A stretch of 64,000 bases of DNA from positions 16,317,095 through 16,381,094 of the forward strand of contig NC_058163.1 in NCBI RefSeq assembly GCF_020080835.1. The letters run 5' to 3'. The stretch's first letter is position 1. Each line of letters opens with the position of its first letter. Below are positions 1-11,292 of the stretch, piece after piece. The stretch is from Cotesia glomerata. Its lineage: Eukaryota > Arthropoda > Insecta > Hymenoptera > Braconidae. The notes beneath the pieces were generated by a model. It made no database searches, was not told where the DNA came from, and saw only the letters and a program-made list of their open reading frames with translations. A program made the position numbers and the translations under genes.

Positions 1-514
1 GTTGGTTTTTCAAAATTTGCATCATTGCGTTCTCAACATTGCGTATTTGCTGGTTCTAATGGAACTTATACTATTTGTGTGTGTTCTATGCACCAAAATG
101 TTAAGCTTATGATGTTAGCTAAGTTATACATTAAGAAGGTCTTTGTCAAATAATTCATAGTCTCTTTCATTGCAGGTTGTAACTTGGCAGCACTTTAGAA
201 ATTAGTTTGAAAGTCAAGAAGGCTTACAATTTACAAACACATGAATAAATGAATTTATAATGTAAGATTTGAAGAACTTTCTTCGTCTGTTGAATCTCGG
301 ATCTATAAAATATTTAAACGTGTAAGGAAATAGATGTGAATTAATAATAATCTTTCTTCAGAAATAAAATTTAATTGTTACGATGATAATTGTGTCAGAT
401 AATCAATAACAGTAAATCCTAAGTATAGACTTTCTTTTTAGACATTTTTTATTACAAAAAGTTGGAATTTCAAATTCAAAAAATCTGAAAATAATAGATT
501 CCGTTGTTTGCCCT
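1..514. other. AT-rich sequence without a recognisable gene
   Basis: No open frame of useful length, no splice-flanked exon and no repeat shared with the rest of the window is visible here. Confidence 0.5.
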
Positions 515-1797
515 TTAGTCTAGTCGAGAAGTTGATTTCTTGCGAAAAATATTTCCAAGTCTCCTAAAAATATGGTTGATGGCTTAAACGATCCGGAATG
601 GCGTCTAGAAAAAGGAGTTTTTTGGATTTTTTGAGAAAAAGAAAATTACAATTGTTATTAACAAAAAACCGTTAAAAAAATTAATCGTCCAGCTTTTTGG
701 CAAAATTTCAAAAAGTATAAAAACTAGGACTTTTTTATTACCTGATTATTAAATTATTCAAATATATTTTTTTTATATTTTTAACTTTATTTGTTTATGA
801 GATTTTTGAATTTTTTTTTTGAATCCATTCTCATAATTTAGATGAAAAATATGAATAAGATAAGGTTTTTAAGAAAAAAATTTTTTTTTTTTAATTATAA
901 TTTTCTTACGCTAACAATATGGTGAAAAAGGGTTTTTCAAAAATATTTAATTAATTTATTTGTTTGTAAAAAATTTATAAACAAATGGTATAAGAAAATT
1001 ATTAAAATAATCATTTGATGCCTAACAAGAATATAAAATCAGTCAACTTAAAATTAAAAAAAAAATTATTTAACATACATTATTTAAATTTTTAATTTTT
1101 TTGTTACGTCAAAAATTAATAATTAATGAAATAATAATATTTTATAAACTTTTATAACGCCATCTTGTTGAGTAAGTTCATAAAAAGGACTCCAAGAAAC
1201 AAAAAATTTGTAGATTAATTATTTAAATTTTTATACCGCATTTTATAATAACACAAACCCGTAAAAAAAATGTTAATTAACAATTGAATAACTTTTTGAA
1301 AAATGGTGATAGAACTTTTATTACCGCGGAATCATATTTTTTGAAGTGTTTAAATAACACCAGAATTTTTTAAAATTTTTTGATTAATATTTAATTGCAT
1401 AAAAAAATTATTAAAAAATTACGCTCACTAGAGTGATGGCGCGTGCATGCCAAAACTGCCGCGCAAGAGCCGATTTTCAACGCTTAATTAAAATTATAAA
1501 CATTGGAGCTACAATTTCGGGAGTCAAGAACTTTTTTACTAAAATTTTCTGCTCTTTCAGAATATTTTTTAATATTTGAGCTATCACTTATACTTTTTGA
1601 GATTTTGCCAAAAAGCTGAACGGCTAATTTTTTTAACGGTTTTTTTGTTGATAATAATTAAAATTTTCTTTTTCTCAAAAAATCCTAAAAACTCCCTTTT
1701 CTAGACGCCATTCTGGATCGTTTAAGCCATTAACCATATTTTTAGGAGACTTGCAAATATTTTTCGCAAGAAATCAACTTCTCGACTGGACTACTTT
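515..1797. repeat. Foldback-type element with ~210 bp inverted arms
   Basis: The left arm (about 515-724) reappears as its reverse complement at about 1588-1797 with few mismatches. Shared landmarks include GTCGAGAAGTTGATTTCTTG, GGCGTCTAGAAAA and CAGCTTTTTGGCAAAAT. The 860 bp between the arms is AT-rich and has no coding frame. This is the shape of a non-autonomous foldback or long-TIR MITE. No clear target duplication was seen, so the exact ends are approximate. Confidence 0.7.
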
Positions 1798-2266
1798 ATG
1801 AGCATAGCCAAAAAAGTTGTAGAATAGATGAGAGTTTGTCGTGAAAAATTTTGAGGAAAATCGATCTGTACGGGTTTTTTGTAAGTCGACAATTTATACT
1901 TGAAAATTGAAATTCTTATAAAAGCATGGTACGAAAAAAATATTTAATATTTTTTACTGAAAGTATGTTTAGAAAAAAAAATTTTTTTGTCTTTTTGAAA
2001 ATTTTATTTAGATCACTTTTCGCGAAGTTATAGGCGTTTGAAAAATAAATCTCTAAATTTTTCAAAAATCAATATCCCGGAAACGGTTAGTTGAAAATGA
2101 TCAGGGAGGCCTCTTTCAATCATTACTAAAACATAAAAAAGTTTCAAAAAAATCCAAGATACAAAAGCTAAATGGTGTCCGATTTGGCGTGGAATGCCCC
2201 ATATATAATTTTCCAAATACCAGGAAAGATACAAGTATCTAAAGAACTATTGAATAGAGCAGTGAA

Positions 2267-2366
2267 NNNNNNNNNNNNNNNNNNNNNNNNNNNNNNNNNN
2301 NNNNNNNNNNNNNNNNNNNNNNNNNNNNNNNNNNNNNNNNNNNNNNNNNNNNNNNNNNNNNNNNNN
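2267..2366. other. Assembly gap (100 N)
   Basis: Exactly 100 N, the conventional placeholder for a gap of unknown length. It falls at the left edge of the LINE sequence, so the LINE's left junction is not visible. Confidence 0.99.
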
Positions 2367-3289
2367 CTGCGGAGTTAGGTCGTCTGTAGCCACGCTGAGA
2401 CTTTTTTCTTTTCTTAAGACACTCTGAATGTAGAATGCTAATGTAATCGTTCCACCAGTGCACCGAAGGTCTTGAATTCATGCCTCGTTTCCGGGACATA
2501 CTGGCGTCGCAAGCCTGGGTGACTCTTCTCATTAGGTCCTTGGTCTTCTCTTCAGCAGTTTCTACGATGATCGAATCTCACTCTAGGGCTACTACTAAAG
2601 CAGTGAGGTCGAGAGATTTAACTTTCCATCCAATCGCGCTGGCGTTCCTGTTGACTCTTGTTAGATTTTGACCAGTTGATATTTCCCATAGTATCGCACT
2701 ATGGTCACTGACTATGCAGATGGTCAATACTTTCTAAGAAAAACCTCTTCGAGCTAAGCAACTGCTGACAAATGTCAGGTCGCCAATTGAGTTTGCCTCT
2801 TCCTTAGTATACGTTGGCGTGTCATCAGTGTTAAGAAGGATCACGTCCAGTGAGGTCATTGCCTCGAGAATTGCCTTTTACGTGTATTAGTGAGCTTGTC
2901 CACGTGTATTAGTCTGCTGCTTAGGAATTGAAGTCACCAGCTATTGCCACGGGAAAGTGTTTTCTTGCGTCCTCAGTTAGCCGATCAAGGAAGTCTTCAA
3001 ACTGTTTATTAGAGAGACTAGGTGGTGCACAGCAACTGCAGAAGCAGAGGCCATCTACCCATGCTGCTACGAAGCCGGCTTCTCTATTGTTGACTGTTTT
3101 CTGAAAAGGACATTCACCACAGGACTAGATGACGGCTTTGTTAGTGCTGTCGGATTCCCAGGGTTGGTTACTCAGGTGTTTATAAGGCTCACTTATAAGT
3201 GCTACGTCTGCCTCTAATTCGCGCACAGTTTGCATGAGTAGGTCATGCGCAATCTCACAATGATTGAGGTTGAGCTGCAATATCTTCAT
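2367..3289 (-). pseudogene. LINE ORF2 fragment: apurinic-like endonuclease domain, decayed
   Basis: The frame opens with M-K-I-L-Q-L-N-L-N-H-C at 3289, the typical N-terminus of R1-clade ORF2 endonucleases, followed by a LISEPY motif. After about 55 residues the frame is broken by a stop near 3125, and the remainder is recognisable only by alignment to the copy at 51660-52590. The domain would nick target DNA to prime reverse transcription. The initiator ATG overlaps the ORF1 stop as ATGA. The left end is lost in the gap. It is non-functional. Confidence 0.75.
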
Positions 3290-3955
3290 GTTCTTGGCTT
3301 TGTCATCTTCTGGAGCGCTTCTTGGAAGACGGGGCATTTGTTTGTGCCTGCATGGTGAGCCGCCTTTTCTACGCCGTGCCGTTTAACGCACAGTGCACAT
3401 TTAGCTGGATTTTCACAATCAGCAATTTTGTGTCCTTCTTTTCCGCACCTTATGCAGTGCTTAGACCGGTCGACTTCGCTTTTGCACTGAGATCCGAAGT
3501 GCCCAAAGTGCCAGCATTTGAAGCATTGTATGGGTCTTTTTGTTGCTCTCATTCGGCAATTGACCCAGCCGATCCTTATTTTGCAGTTTCCCTCCAGTAA
3601 CTTTTGTTCTGCAGCTGCTGGTAGTGACACTGTGGCTGTCTGCGTACCTCTAAAATCTTTACAGATCTTGATTGCCTCTAGTGGAATTTTACACCTTTCT
3701 CCAGCTTTCCTCTTTAGAGCGGTCTGAATATGCTCTTTCGTCGTACCGTCCTCGACATCTCGGATTTCGATGGTCTCCTGTGGCCCTTTGCAGATCACTT
3801 TGGCCTCCCCCTTAAGGATGTCTTCGATCAAATTTTGGAGGGCTTGGCCTTTGTCAGCGCTCTTCCTCGAAATCGTAATCAACAAGTCGCCACTTCTGGT
3901 CTTGTTGATCTTATCCACAGTTGAACAAACCTGCTCATCTGGGACGTCCTCCTAA
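3286..3955 (-). pseudogene. LINE ORF1 (gag-like) C-terminal fragment with zinc knuckles
   Basis: About 220 residues stay open to a TGA at 3286. The C-terminal third holds retroviral-type knuckles: C-F-K-C-W-H-F-G-H-F-G-S-Q-C, then C-I-R-C-G-K-E-G-H-K-I-A-D-C, then a third Cys-rich stretch. In R1-clade elements this protein binds the element RNA in the ribonucleoprotein particle. The N-terminal part, seen at 53190-53938 in the full copy, is missing because the fragment stops at the inversion junction. It is the best-preserved piece of this copy. Confidence 0.8.
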
Positions 3956-5811
3956 AGAAGATTGTTACTGCGCTGTTTCCCCAACAGCCGGTATTCACCT
4001 ACAAGTTAGAGCAGCTTAACCCTGAAGACATCCCAAATATCACGTTGGATGAGTTAATAGAGGCAGGCAATCGAGTAAGGAATAATAAGGCGCCGGGATT
4101 GGACGGAATCCCTTATATTGCCCTGAAATCAATCCTTAGGGCAGCACCCTAACATTATTCCTGGATGTTTACGATACATGCCTGAAGGGAGGAACTTTTC
4201 CCCAGAAGTGAAAACAGCAACGGCTAGTATAACTTCCGAAAGGGAAAAAGCTTCCGGAAGAACCGTCATCCTACCGACTACTCTGCATGTTAGACACGGC
4301 CGGAAAGATATTCGAGTGCATTCGAGTCGATCCACTCTTGGCAGAGATCCAGTTTGGTTTCCGAAAAGGACAGTCAACTCTGGATGCGATCAAATTGGTT
4401 GTTGATATAGCCAAGGATGCAATCGCCTGATCGAGATGGAAGAGCGGAAAGCAGAAATACTGCTTGCTGGCTGCTTTGGACATCAAGAATGCCTTCAACT
4501 CCGTTAACTAGGACTGCGTTATGCGGACTCTAGAAGAAAAAAACGTACCAGGATACCTTTGCAGAATGGTAGCAAGCTACTTCACGAATAGGGTCCTGAA
4601 ATATGACACGAAGAACGGTACGGAAGTGTACGAAATCACCGGAAGAGTACGACAGGGATCAATCTTAAGTCCTCTGCTATGGAGCATCATGTATGATGGC
4701 CTCCTGAGAATAGCATTGCCTACAGGAGTCAAACTTGTAGCATATGCGGATGACGTAGCTGCCGTGATCGTTGCAAAGCACCTCGACGAGATAGAAATGA
4801 CATTTGATATTACATTCGAATGAGTCAATTTGTGGATGGATATGATGAACTTGCATCTAGCCAAGCATAAAACCGAGGCAGTGCTCATCACCAGTAGAAA
4901 AATGATAGAAACTATAAAGTTGAGAGTCGGAGAACAAGAAATCACATCACAACCATTTATCCGTTATCTAGGAGTGATGCTGGATGCCCGACTCAATTTC
5001 AAGCAGCAGGTGGAACACGTCAGTGCCAAAGCGTCAGTAGTGAGGACTAGTCTCGCATGGCTGATGCCTAACATCGGAGGAATAATGCAGAGCAGGAGGC
5101 TACTATTGTCATCAGTAGTCACATCAGTGCTCACTTACGGAATATCCATTTGCACTGGAAACTCAAGAATAATGGAGAAAAGCTGGACCAGTATATCGAC
5201 TCAGTGCCCTACGAATAGCTAGTGTCTTCCGCACAATATCAGAAAAATCAGTGTGCGTCATTGCCGGAACACTACCTCTTAGAGTTCTAGCAGAGGAAAG
5301 ACGGGCTCTTTACCAACAAAAAAGTTCGACTGCACTGAGCCCTGAAGAACTTAGAATTGAAGAACGGCAGAACAGCATAGGCCGATAGCAACTACAATGG
5401 GATAATGCAGAGAAGGGTAGGTGGACGCACCGCCTCATACGCCGGATCGACATTTGGCTCAACCGGAATCACGGCGAGGTCAATTACTATCTCACACAGA
5501 TGTTGTCGGGACACGGGTGTTTCCGAAAGTATCTGCACCGCTTTAAGCACGATGATTCGTCGGAGTGCCCGTCCTGCCGAGGAGTTGATGAAGATGCGGA
5601 GCACGTCTTCTTTGTAGGTCCTCGTTTCGAACCACAACGTGAAGATTTGTAGAGGATCCTGAACCAGAGAATGCAATCAGATTCACTAGTGGAAGCAATG
5701 TTGTCGGCAGAAGCTTCCTGGAACGCTACTATTACGTTTGCAACAGAAGTCCTCAAAGACTTGCGTTCCACCGAAAGAAGAAGAGGAAATACCAGAAGAC
5801 AGAAGGAATGA
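3956..5811 (+). pseudogene. LINE ORF2 fragment: reverse transcriptase and C-terminal zinc region
   Basis: Sense-oriented RT portion, broken by several stops and frameshifts. The best-preserved stretches are 4521-4823, which carries the catalytic A-Y-A-D-D motif, and 4830-5222. The tail holds a degraded C-P-S-C-x(n)-H-V-F-F zinc-binding motif and stops with TGA at 5809-5811. It matches the ORF at 49598-51568 throughout. The RT would copy element RNA at the nicked target. This copy cannot encode it. Confidence 0.8.
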
Positions 5812-6048
5812 AGTTAACACCTTATCTACCAGAAGGAAGAGCAGTAGCTAGTTCCTTCCCTCACGAAGTAATGCCTGACGGCGGTTTCCATGAGGGGTTA
5901 GAGGAAGGAAGAAAAGGAGTTTAGGGTTTAGTGAGTAGGGGCGTTAGCGTAGAGTTTTAGTATGACGCTGCGTCGAGTCACATATCCCGGCCAAACAGCT
6001 ATGCCTGGAATCCACAAAATGGATTCCCCCCCCCCCCCTAAACAAAAT
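5812..6048 (+). other. LINE 3' UTR
   Basis: About 235 bp shared with 46321-46552 (plus) and 49367-49597 (minus). It runs from the ORF2 stop to a C-run, then AAACAAAAT, then (CA)n. Conserved blocks include GAAGTAATGCCTGACGG and GGCCAAACAGCTA. There is no long poly(A); the element ends directly in the CA repeat. Confidence 0.75.
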
Positions 6049-6235
6049 CACACACACACATATACATACATACATACAGACATAGTGACAACATCGCAGG
6101 GGTAGTCAGGGAAGCGTTCTCTGACCTTAAAACGTCGAGATCTGATGAAAACTCGATTTTTGCAAAACGGGGTGAAAACAATAACTTCCCGATTATTGCA
6201 AATATTCGATTTTCTTAGCGGGAAGTTAAAAATAT
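6049..6235 (-). repeat. Right part of the TG-bearing repeat that hosts the LINE
   Basis: The tract after the LINE reads (CA)n, CATACATACAGACA and then a block ending TTAGCGGGAAGTTA. This is the reverse complement of the left end of the repeat at 42398-42560, so the LINE's 3' end sits in the (CA)n of a fourth copy of that family. The other half of this copy is not visible on the left of the LINE, where the gap lies. Confidence 0.75.
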
Positions 6236-6895
6236 TCTTCATTTATTTAAAGATACTAGGTTAGAACTATGAATTTATTTTAGAATGCAAATTGTCCTCC
6301 TTTATATTCCTAAATTTTTTGAAAGAAAAAAATTTAATTTTTTAGACAATAACAACTTAAATTTTTTAATAAAATTTTATTTTTCATCATCTTACGTTTC
6401 ACGACGAAACGAATAAAATTTCATAATAAAGTCACATAAAATATGCCAAATTTGAAAGAAACTTTTTGTTTTAATTAAAAAAAAAATTAGAAGCGATTGT
6501 CGGCACATCGTGAAACTAGCGAGGATTTTTGCAGAATGATTTGAAGTTTCTATTAAGTAGAAAAAAAAAAATTAATGGCGTCTGACTTCGAGAAAATAAA
6601 GGTTATTCCGAACAAAACGAAATATTTCATAGATGCGGGCTACTGAATTTTTTTTTTTGTTAAAAAACAAAAATTTTTTACTTGGTGCAGTTCCAATCGG
6701 TGAATTTTCAAAAAAGTTCTAGCAATTAAAAAAAAAAGCGTTTTTTTTCGAAAATTCGTAACTTTTTTTCGGGTTGGATAAAAAGATCTGAAATCATTCC
6801 TTTAAATGTCTTTTAGGGGGTGGAAAAAAAATACGAAACTTTGAGCAAAATCGAAGGGGGTCGGGTAAAACATTTTTGATTTGGCATGGAATGAC

Positions 6896-6898
<3 letters not shown>
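6236..6898. other. AT-rich intergenic sequence
   Basis: No supported coding sequence. The last ~30 bp (TTTGGCATGGAATGACCCA followed by TA repeats) resembles 2180-2208, suggesting a shared repeat terminus. Confidence 0.4.

Positions 6899-6974
<76 letters not shown>
6899..6974. repeat. (TA)n microsatellite
   Basis: About 76 bp of uninterrupted TA. It serves as the left flank of the MITE that follows. Confidence 0.95.
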
Positions 6975-6978
<4 letters not shown>

Positions 6979-7332
6979 GGTGTGCCAAAATGTAATTTCC
7001 GTGGAGAACCTTTTAAAATTGGAATTTAGAGTTACACTTTTAACAGCAGCTGTGTTTGGGCATTTCCTGAGATATTTCGGATTGAGAGAATTCATTTGAT
7101 CATTTATAGGATTTTTAACAGGAGATTTAATTGGGCACTTCCGGCCAAATTTTATATTTTCACCGGAAATACTCAAACTAAGCTTCTGTTAAAAAATTCT
7201 ATGAAAATCAAATACATTGTCTCACACCAAAATATCTTAGGAAATGCCCAAACACAGCCCCTGTCAAAAACGGAACTCAAAATTCCAATTTTAAAAGGTT
7301 CTCCACGGGAGTTACATTTTGGCACACCCTAA
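6975..7332. mobile_element. 358 bp palindromic MITE inserted in TA repeat
   Basis: The ends are perfect inverses over TTAGGGTGTGCCAAAATG. With few mismatches the inverted similarity reaches about 60 bp, down to the GTTCTCCACGG / CCGTGGAGAAC block. TA stands on both sides (6973-6974 and 7333-7334), as expected of a Tc1/mariner-type TA target duplication. There is no coding capacity. Further internal inverted similarity (AGGAAATGCCCAAACACAG) makes most of the unit foldable. Confidence 0.8.
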
Positions 7333-8365
7333 TACATATATATATATATACAGAGTGTCCCAGAAGTAACGGACGCCATTGTAGCATCTGATAAACAAAA
7401 TAATTCTGAGACAAAAAGTCCTTAGCCATTTTTTAATCAGATGCATAGATAATTTATTATTAATAAATATAACGTCCTTTTATGCGTTAGAAAGAGAGCA
7501 CTAGTGTCAAGTCAAGTGCGTTCCAACGAAGACGCTTGCATGTGTGAATGTGTAAGTAAATATGTGTGACTACGTTAGCTATAGAAATTAGTTAGTCATA
7601 CAGTTAGTTGTGTCTTTGTTTGGCACATACTTTACTGGACACTGGCGCTCTCTCTCTCTCTCTCTAACAAATAAAGAGACGTTACTTTTAGTTAATAATT
7701 AATTACACCGGCACACAAAAAAAAAAAAGTTGTCTGTACTTGGGACGCGCCACATATATTCCCATGTAATTTGACCCGCTGAACCCGAATTTGAGGTCCG
7801 TTTGGCCCCTACACCCTAGGATTTTGAGAAAACTGTAAAAAACCGAAAAAAAACGGGAAAATTGGGGGTTTTGGTGATTTAAAAATTTTTTTAGATTCTA
7901 ACTATGCATGATTTTCATGTATTTCGATCTGCTTTATACTTATCTGAAGTGTACTCAGACCAGCAGCCATTAAAAGTCTAAGTAAATCCCGAAAAACCCA
8001 TGAAAATTGCGAAAAAAACAAAAAATTCCCAATATTGTGATAAAAAAAAATGTATTGAGCTAAATATATGATGATTTTCATGTAGGTTTATCGACGACAT
8101 ATAAATCTCCAACTTTTATAACTCAGACGTCTCGAAAACATCAAACAAATGTGCAAAACCCCGAAAATTGGAAAAAATCAAATGTAATATAATAAAAATC
8201 GAGTTATTATTCAAAATAAATAAAAAATCATATCATTCGATCTGTGGTGCATAAAAAAGTATTTCGTCCTAAGACTTAAAAAATTAATTTTTTCGGAAAA
8301 TATCATCAAAACCCTTTGGATTTGAATTTTAATTCGTTCTCCGCTTATATCTCACCCTTTTATCT

Positions 8366-10298
8366 TCAAACGTCCTGCATAAAGGGTTTCTCTTTCGTTT
8401 CCTCTCTTCTTCGTGTAAATCTCTTCAGAGTCCAACAATGATCTGCCATCATATTTACATCCCACGTTCCTTGATATCGTTTTTCCATCACACTAATGTC
8501 TTGATGGAATCTCTCACCTTGCTCTTCACTAAAATCACCAAGATTTTCAGGAAAGTGTGAAAGATGAGAATGTAAATAGTGCAATTTTGTATTCATTAAG
8601 CAACCTAAAGTATTATAGTTGTATAACAACTCGTCAACTAAAGTTGCGTAGTTATCACTTTTCGTATTCCCTAAAAATTGCTGTGATACTGGACTCAAAC
8701 TTCCCCAAGCTGCTCTCTCAATCTCGTTCATCTCATATTCAAGATTAGCATCCTGGAATAGAGTCCGAATTTGGGGTCCATCAAAAATTCCTTCTTTTAA
8801 TTTAGCGTCACTTATAGCTGGAAATTTTTCGCCCAAGTACTTAAAACAGTTTCCATCTTTATCCAGAGCTTTGACAAATTGCTTCATAAGGCCAAGCTTG
8901 ATATGAAGTGGGGGCAGCAAGTACTTGGAAGGATCAATTAGAGATTGTCGCGTAACATTGTGAGAACCAGGATTCAAATTTGTTCTTGTTGGCCATTCTT
9001 TTTGAATGTAATGATTCTTTCGGTCTCGGCTATCCCACAAACATAAGAAGCAGGGGGTACTTTGTGAACCCTGATTGTTGGCCTAGCAATATTGTTGCAA
9101 TTTTCAGATCACCACAAACCTTCCATTGATGTTCTGAATAGTTTATTTTATCTAATACAACCTGTAAATTGTCATAAGTCTCCTTTAGTTTAGTCGAATG
9201 AGCTACTGGAATCGGTGCCAATAAGTTTCCATTATGAAGAAGCACAGCTTTAAGACTTCGCCTAGAGGAGTCAATAAAAGCCTCCATTCTTCGTCTTTGT
9301 AAGTGTTTGGCTTCAACTCATCGATCAGTCCTTTTTACATCTGAACAGTACACAAATGAATTTTCGCTGTCTTTTGTAAAATACTTCCGGAACTCTTTTT
9401 CCCTATCACGATAAAAATAAGCTTTTGTATTTTTAGCTAATAAATTTTTTTTTCTTAAAGCTGAGGCTAAATGTTCGCTTTTTACCTTAGATAGTCCTAA
9501 GTCTCGTACAAGGTCATTCAATTCAAGTTGATCGAAGACTTCAGGGTCTTTACTTCTAGGAACACCACTCGGGATGTATTCTTCATCCTCAGAATGGATC
9601 TCTTCGGGTTCAGGATCGATTTCTTCAAAGTTATCTTCAACTTCCATCTCTTCATGTTCATTCACTGGTTCAGGAGCTGCAGGTTCTTCGACATTCAAAA
9701 CTTTTTCTGCTGGCACAACTGATGTTACGTTGGCATATTGAATTTTATGTTTGGTTGTCGAAGAAAAACCTGAAACTTCCGTCGTGCAAAAATAGCAGTT
9801 TTGACTCGTTGGTTCAGACCAAATCACAGGTTTTGAAAATTTCAAGCACTGTTTACTTTTCGTCTGCTCCCCACGAGTAAGCATCGTGTGACACCGATTG
9901 CAAAGTGAATGTGGTACCCAAGTTGCTTCCCAGTTCGTAATCTGGATACCGAAGCAGGTTTCGTAGACATTTTTCAATCGGTTTCAAAAAGATCTACGAC
10001 TTTTCGTTACTTCAAATTCTCCACATATGTAACAGAAGCAATTGGAGTTTTTGTTACATATGTGAGAGACACTTCTTGTCATATTAAACGCTTCAGAAGC
10101 CAAGTCACCCACTAATGAAGAGCTGCAGTCACTTGATGACGACGCCTGCGAGCCTGCTTTCTCACTCTGACCAGACGCCGATACTGGGATTCCGGGTCCC
10201 TGCATCGTAAAACACTTATTACTTGTGCCTGCCATGACGGCATTCAAGCCGTTAACCCAGGGACTATGCCAGACGGTCCTGTTGCCCGCCGTCACCAC
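8366..10298 (-). pseudogene. Transposase-like protein of the 7.7-12 kb element, lightly broken
   Basis: One long reading frame of about 640 codons. It has in-frame stops at 9984-9986 and 9318-9320 and one frameshift near 9035. The N-terminal part is Cys-rich: C-Y-I-C-G-E-F, later C-N-R-C and C-Y-F-C, which looks zinc-binding. An acidic linker follows (about 9560-9700). The C-terminal part has a conserved L-L-P-P-L-H-I-K-L-G-L block and G-E-R-F-H-Q-D-I with A-D-H-C-W near its end. I recall this layout from multi-copy, mostly uncharacterised proteins in insect and cnidarian genomes. A DDE-type transposase role is inferred from its place inside a TIR element, since I cannot assign the catalytic triad. 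An alternative is an accessory protein of the transposon. Confidence 0.6.
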
Positions 10299-10437
10299 GT
10301 GGAGGTGCCCTGGTTACAGGCACAAGCATTTAAGCAAGAAATCGATTCTGAGCCCAAAAGTTCCTAGAAGTGAAAACCCTGAAACATCAGCTTAAAGAAA
10401 AAAAATTTATTAACTAAAAATACAACAGCTTATTTTT

Positions 10438-11292
10438 TATCGTGATAGGGAAAATGAAGTCTGATAACATTTTTAAAACGGCGAAAATTCATTAGTGGAC
10501 TGTTCAGATGTAAGAAGTTTGATTGATGAGTTAAAGCCGAACACTTTCAGGACGAGGAGTGAAAGTTTTTCATTGCTTTGTCTAAGCGAAGTCTCAAAGC
10601 ACCGACTCCAGTAGCTCATTTGACCAAAAATCATTGAAAAGTTTGTGGTGATCTGAAAATTGCTACACTAGTTAAGCCAACAATCTGGTTCACAATATAT
10701 CCCTTCTTGTATGTTTGTAGGATAGTCACGATCGGAAAATTCCCTACAGTAGAAAAGAACGGCCAACAAGAAAGAATTTGAATCATGGTTCTCACAACGT
10801 TATGCGAGAATCTCTCATTAATCCTTACAAGTACTTGCTGCCACCACTTTATATCAAGCTTGACCTTATGAAGCATTTTGTCAAAGCTCTCGATAAAAAT
10901 GGCAACTGTGTTAAGTACTTGGACGAAAAATTTCCAGCTATAAGTGACAATAAATTGAAAGAAGGAATTTTTATGTACCCCAAATTCGGACTCAATTCCA
11001 GGATGCTAATCTTGAGTATGAGATGCACAAGATTGAGAGAGCAGCTTGGGGAAGTTTTAAGGAAGTATCTCGAAATTTTTTAGGGAATGTGAATACAAAA
11101 TTGCACTATTTACAATCTCATCTTTCACACTTTCCTGAAAATCTTGGTAATTTCAGTGAAGAAAGAGAAGAAACATTCCATCAAAACATGAGTGGATGTC
11201 AATATGATGGTAGATCATTGTTGGACTCTGAAGAGAGATTTACCCGAAGAAGAGAGGAAACGAAAGAGAAACCCTTTATGCAGGACGTTTGA
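10438..11292 (+). pseudogene. Second, opposite-strand decayed copy of the transposase-like gene
   Basis: Corresponds to the C-terminal two thirds of the minus-strand gene at 8366-9420 and lies in the right inverted arm. Frames at 10778-11083 and 11023-11292 carry the L-L-P-P-L-Y-I-K-L-D-L and F-T-R-R-R-E-E-T blocks. A deletion removes the G-E-R-F-H-Q-D-I to A-D-H-C-W interval in part, and several stops occur upstream (10500-10780). It is non-functional. It is more diverged than the left copy, so the arms are not a fresh duplication. Confidence 0.65.

Larger units (their letters stand above)
2367..6048 (+). mobile_element. R1-clade (Waldo/Mino-like) LINE copy with inverted 5' half
   Basis: The segment 2367-3955 reads on the minus strand as ORF1 plus the start of ORF2. 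The segment 3956-6048 reads on the plus strand as the reverse transcriptase part of ORF2 plus the 3' UTR. Both match the fuller copy at 49367-54481. The 5' end of the inverted block abuts the 5' end of the sense block, which is the junction expected of twin-priming inversion. About 180 bp of ORF2 between the two blocks is missing or lies in the gap. The 3' end, a C-run then AAACAAAAT, runs directly into (CA)n. Confidence 0.8.

Noticed and set aside
2239..2532. 97-codon minus-strand frame crossing the N gap
   Set aside because: Half of it is unknown sequence; only the C-terminal LINE ORF2 similarity after 2367 was kept.
6794..7176. Tyr-Ile repeat reading frames over (TA)n (also at 11993-12211, 16052-16307, 26743-27160)
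   Set aside because: They are simple translations of dinucleotide repeats, and one runs across an N gap.
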